This document shows positions 61,594 through 64,000 of a stretch of 64,000 bases of DNA, in pieces. Under the pieces are notes generated by a model. It did not search any database. It was not told the DNA's origin and was given only the letters and a program-made list of their open reading frames with translations. Origin of the DNA: Pseudomonas sp. RIT-562 (GTDB lineage Bacteria; Pseudomonadota; Gammaproteobacteria; Pseudomonadales; Pseudomonadaceae); NCBI RefSeq assembly GCF_026241895.1, contig NZ_JAPJIV010000025.1, positions 1 through 64,000 on the forward strand. The letters run 5' to 3'. The position numbers and the translations under genes are program-made. Position 1 is the stretch's first letter. The number at the start of each line of letters is the position of its first letter.

Positions 61594-63828
61594 TCATTCT
61601 GCCAGCGGTGCCGGATCGCGCCAGAAGCGCCGTTGTTGACGCATCGTCGCCGGCTTCTGGAATGTCCCCAGTTGCAGATGAACGGCACCTTGCTCGGCAC
61701 TGTCATAGATCCCCATCTCCAGCTTTCGGTAGCGCGCGATTACGGTCGGATGCGGATGGCCAAACGAATTGCCATTGCCCCGGGAGATCAGTGCGCCCTT
61801 GGGCTGAAGCGCGTTGAGCAACGGCATCGAGGATGAGGTGCGACTGCCATGGTGCGGGGATTGCAGCCAATCAGTGGCGACGGCCAGCGGGCTGGCTAGA
61901 AAAGCCTGCTCAGCGGCGTGCTCGATATCACCGGTGAGCAGCAATCGCTCCCCCCCGGCCTCGACTTGCAGCACACAGGACCTGGAGTTGCTGTCCTGAG
62001 CCGACGCCCAATGCCAAAGCCGGAAACTCACTCCGTCCCAATTCCACTGCCTGCCGCTTTCGCAGGCATCTGCGTGCAAACCTTGAGGCAAGGGAAAGGG
62101 TTCACCGCCGACGATGCTCCTGACCGGTAATCCTTCAACCACGGTCTTGGCGCCTCCCGAATGATCGGCGTGAGCATGGCTGATCAGCAGCATGTCGAGC
62201 TGTTGCACTCCGAGCTTGTGCAACGCCGGCAGCACCACCCGGGCGCCCATGTCCATGCCCCCAAAACGTGGCCCGGCGTCATACAGCAGACTGTGATGAC
62301 GCGTGCGCACCAGGATCGCCAGGCCCTGACCGACATCCAGGAGCCAGACCCCGGCAATGCCTTCGGCGAGCATGGGTCGGGGTGGCAAGGCCAGTAACAG
62401 CAGCATCGGCCAGCCCAGCCAGCGCATGGGCACCCCCGCCGGCATCAGCAGCAGCAAGGCCCCGGTGGCCGCCAATGCCCAGGTCCATAATGGAATCGCC
62501 ATCGGCATCCAGGCAGGCAACTCCCCCGCCACAAGCGCCAACCCCATGAACAGCCAGTCGATCAGGCCTCCGGCGAGCCAGAGCAATCCCTCGCCAACAT
62601 AAGGAAGCGGCAGCAACAACGTGCCGAGCAACGCGGGCGGCAGTACCAAAAGGCTGATCCAGGGCACTGCGACCAGATTGACCAGCGGCCCGCTAATGCT
62701 GACCGGCAGGCCGAGGATGAGCAACAGCGGACACAAACCGATCGCGATCAACCATTGCGCGCGAGTCCAGGTCTGCCACCAGGGCGATGGGCCAAGCCGG
62801 CCGCTGAAGGTAAAGATCAACACCGCCACCGCCGCAAACGACAGCCAGAAACCGGGTTGCAGGCTCGTCAGCGGGTCCATCAGCAGAACCCCATTGAGTG
62901 CCAGGAGCAGCGGCCACCAGGCGCCGAGATGACGAAAGCGCAGGCGCCACAGCAGGACCAGGCCGATCATCGCGCAGGCGCGCCGCACCGGGACGTCGAA
63001 GCCGGCGAGCAATCCGTAACCCAGGGCCGCCGCGAACGCCAGACCACAGGCCCAGGGCAGCCAGGGTAAACGTGCAGGCCATAAGCCATACCGGGCCAGC
63101 CCCGCGATCAGCAGATACACCACGCCAGCCAGCAAGCCAATGTGCTGCCCGGAAATTACCAGCAAGTGCACGGTGCCGGTGTCTTGCAACACTCGCCAGT
63201 CTTCGCGGCTCAGCCCACTTCCGTCGCCCAGGACCAATGCCGCCAGCGCACCGCTGCGTCCCTGCGCATCCACCGCCAGCAGGCGCTGACGCAGGCTGTC
63301 GCGCCAGGCTCCACGGGCATCCGCCAGCTTTTCGCCAGCCTTCACCGTGCCGGTGGCGCCGATACGTTGCGCGAGCAGCCAGGCGTCGTAATCGAAAGCG
63401 TGAGGATTAAGCAGCCCGGCCGGCCGTTTCAACTTGACCGCCAGGCGCCAGCGTTCTCCGCTGTTCACCGGGGGGCCGTCGTACCAGGCCAGGCGCATGC
63501 GCTTGGGAAGCTTCGTGCGCCTCGAATGGCTGTCGGACAGCTCGAAACGCACCACACCTTCGCTGTTCTGCGGCAATCCGGTGACCCTGCCCTCTACCCA
63601 ACGGGTTTCACCCTCAAGCTGGATCGGCAGCCGATCATCCAGCGCCCATTGCGCCTGGACACAGGCCCAGCTGAAGCCGAACAGAAAAAAAGCCAGCGGA
63701 TAAGTGCGGAACGGCAGCACCATCAAGCCCGCTATCGGCATCAATATCAGTAACCAGACCGGCGGTAATGCCGGTAAAAAACGCAGGGTCAGCAAACCCA
63801 GCGCCAGCGCCATCATCCCTGTGCGCAT
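61594..63828 (-). CDS. comEC: DNA uptake channel protein ComEC/Rec2
   Basis: 744 residues. N-terminal membrane segments, DUF4131 domain (WVEGRVTGLPQNSEGVVRFE), competence domain with many membrane segments (LLVISGQHIGLLAGVVYLLI), and C-terminal metallo-beta-lactamase domain with LLISHAHADHSGGAKTVVEG and HHGSRTSSSMPLLNALQP. Transports single-stranded DNA across the inner membrane. AAGGAC precedes the ATG at 63828. First gene of the operon; divergent from a DUF2062 gene. Confidence 0.94.
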   Translation of the reverse strand: MRTGMMALALGLLTLRFLPALPPVWLLILMPIAGLMVLPFRTYPLAFFLFGFSWACVQAQWALDDRLPIQLEGETRWVEGRVTGLPQNSEGVVRFELSDSHSRRTKLPKRMRLAWYDGPPVNSGERWRLAVKLKRPAGLLNPHAFDYDAWLLAQRIGATGTVKAGEKLADARGAWRDSLRQRLLAVDAQGRSGALAALVLGDGSGLSREDWRVLQDTGTVHLLVISGQHIGLLAGVVYLLIAGLARYGLWPARLPWLPWACGLAFAAALGYGLLAGFDVPVRRACAMIGLVLLWRLRFRHLGAWWPLLLALNGVLLMDPLTSLQPGFWLSFAAVAVLIFTFSGRLGPSPWWQTWTRAQWLIAIGLCPLLLILGLPVSISGPLVNLVAVPWISLLVLPPALLGTLLLPLPYVGEGLLWLAGGLIDWLFMGLALVAGELPAWMPMAIPLWTWALAATGALLLLMPAGVPMRWLGWPMLLLLALPPRPMLAEGIAGVWLLDVGQGLAILVRTRHHSLLYDAGPRFGGMDMGARVVLPALHKLGVQQLDMLLISHAHADHSGGAKTVVEGLPVRSIVGGEPFPLPQGLHADACESGRQWNWDGVSFRLWHWASAQDSNSRSCVLQVEAGGERLLLTGDIEHAAEQAFLASPLAVATDWLQSPHHGSRTSSSMPLLNALQPKGALISRGNGNSFGHPHPTVIARYRKLEMGIYDSAEQGAVHLQLGTFQKPATMRQQRRFWRDPAPLAE

Positions 63829-63962
63829 ACGCTCGTCCTTGAGAGTCCCCCCTAGGCATAGCCGTTCGATCGCACGGCCGTCGTTATTAATTGTCACAAA
63901 GTCTGAATAGGCGGTTCATGGAATCCAGACATACTTGCCGCCTTAACCGACCGAGAAGCCTT

Positions 63963-64000
63963 ATGCCCCGGCGCTTATTCAAACGTTACATGCCAGATCC
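63963..64000 (+). CDS. DUF2062 domain-containing protein (5' end only)
   Basis: Only the first 12 full codons lie in the window (MPRRLFKRYMPD). This start matches the DUF2062 proteins found divergent from comEC in Pseudomonas, as I recall them. A GAGAAG-like purine stretch lies upstream. Identity rests on this short match and on position. Confidence 0.65.
   Translation, partial: MPRRLFKRYMPD

Overview
This window is a stretch of a GC-rich gammaproteobacterial chromosome, almost certainly a Pseudomonas of the P. fluorescens group. The gene order etfA-etfB / ETF-QO, then tetR / tatD-pilZ-holB-tmk-mltG-pabC-fabF-acpP-fabG-fabD-plsX-rpmF-yceD / maf, sppA-HAD-rluC / rne and murB-PTP-kdsB-Trm112-lpxK-exbD-exbB-comEC follows the P. 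aeruginosa order around PA2951-PA2985 as I remember it. Intergenic spaces carry several families of Pseudomonas REP hairpins. There is no tRNA, rRNA, CRISPR array, prophage or intact insertion sequence.

Layout. 1-0.56 kb: repeats. 0.56-5.8 kb: a START-domain protein, a cysteine-cluster protein, a Lys/Ala-rich secreted protein, a MocR-type regulator, and a module of OmpA lipoprotein, DUF4398 lipoprotein and solute-binding protein. 5.9-9.8 kb: electron transfer flavoprotein and its quinone oxidoreductase, divergently transcribed, with a PsrA-like site at the ETF-QO promoter. 9.98-12.1 kb: an AraC regulator divergent from an NADP-type zinc alcohol dehydrogenase. 12.1-17.3 kb: the D-galactonate operon dgoK-dgoA-dgoD-dgoT-iclR. 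17.5-20.1 kb: small accessory genes. 20.25-24.4 kb: a four-gene cluster (GntR regulator, ADP-ribosylglycohydrolase, NCS1 permease, PfkB kinase) that resembles E. coli yegTUVW but has a different permease. 24.6-31.0 kb: the araFGH-type sugar ABC importer, an aldose dehydrogenase, an SMP-30 lactonase and a FadR-type regulator.

31.2-33.5 kb: DUF1285, DUF4823 and moaA. 33.6-52.2 kb: the conserved housekeeping block of DNA replication, fatty-acid synthesis, peptidoglycan processing, rluC and rne, with a probable RgsA sRNA between tetR and tatD. 52.3-56.7 kb: a two-subunit, Tat-exported molybdenum hydroxylase with XdhC and MocA/MobA-like maturation genes. 57-64 kb: the cell-envelope operon (murB, kdsB, lpxK, exbBD) with comEC, and the first codons of a DUF2062 gene.

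The main functional link is between two clusters 11 kb apart. Sugar uptake (araFGH), oxidation (SDR) and lactone opening (SMP-30) would produce galactonate, which dgoD, dgoK and dgoA convert to pyruvate and glyceraldehyde-3-phosphate (De Ley-Doudoroff route). The promoters of dgoK and of the SDR gene share a 29-bp block (25/29 identical), the same -35 hexamer and 18-bp spacer, and a 15-bp identical segment at the start codon. This points to one regulon. The least understood system is the yeg-like cluster at 20.25-24.4 kb.
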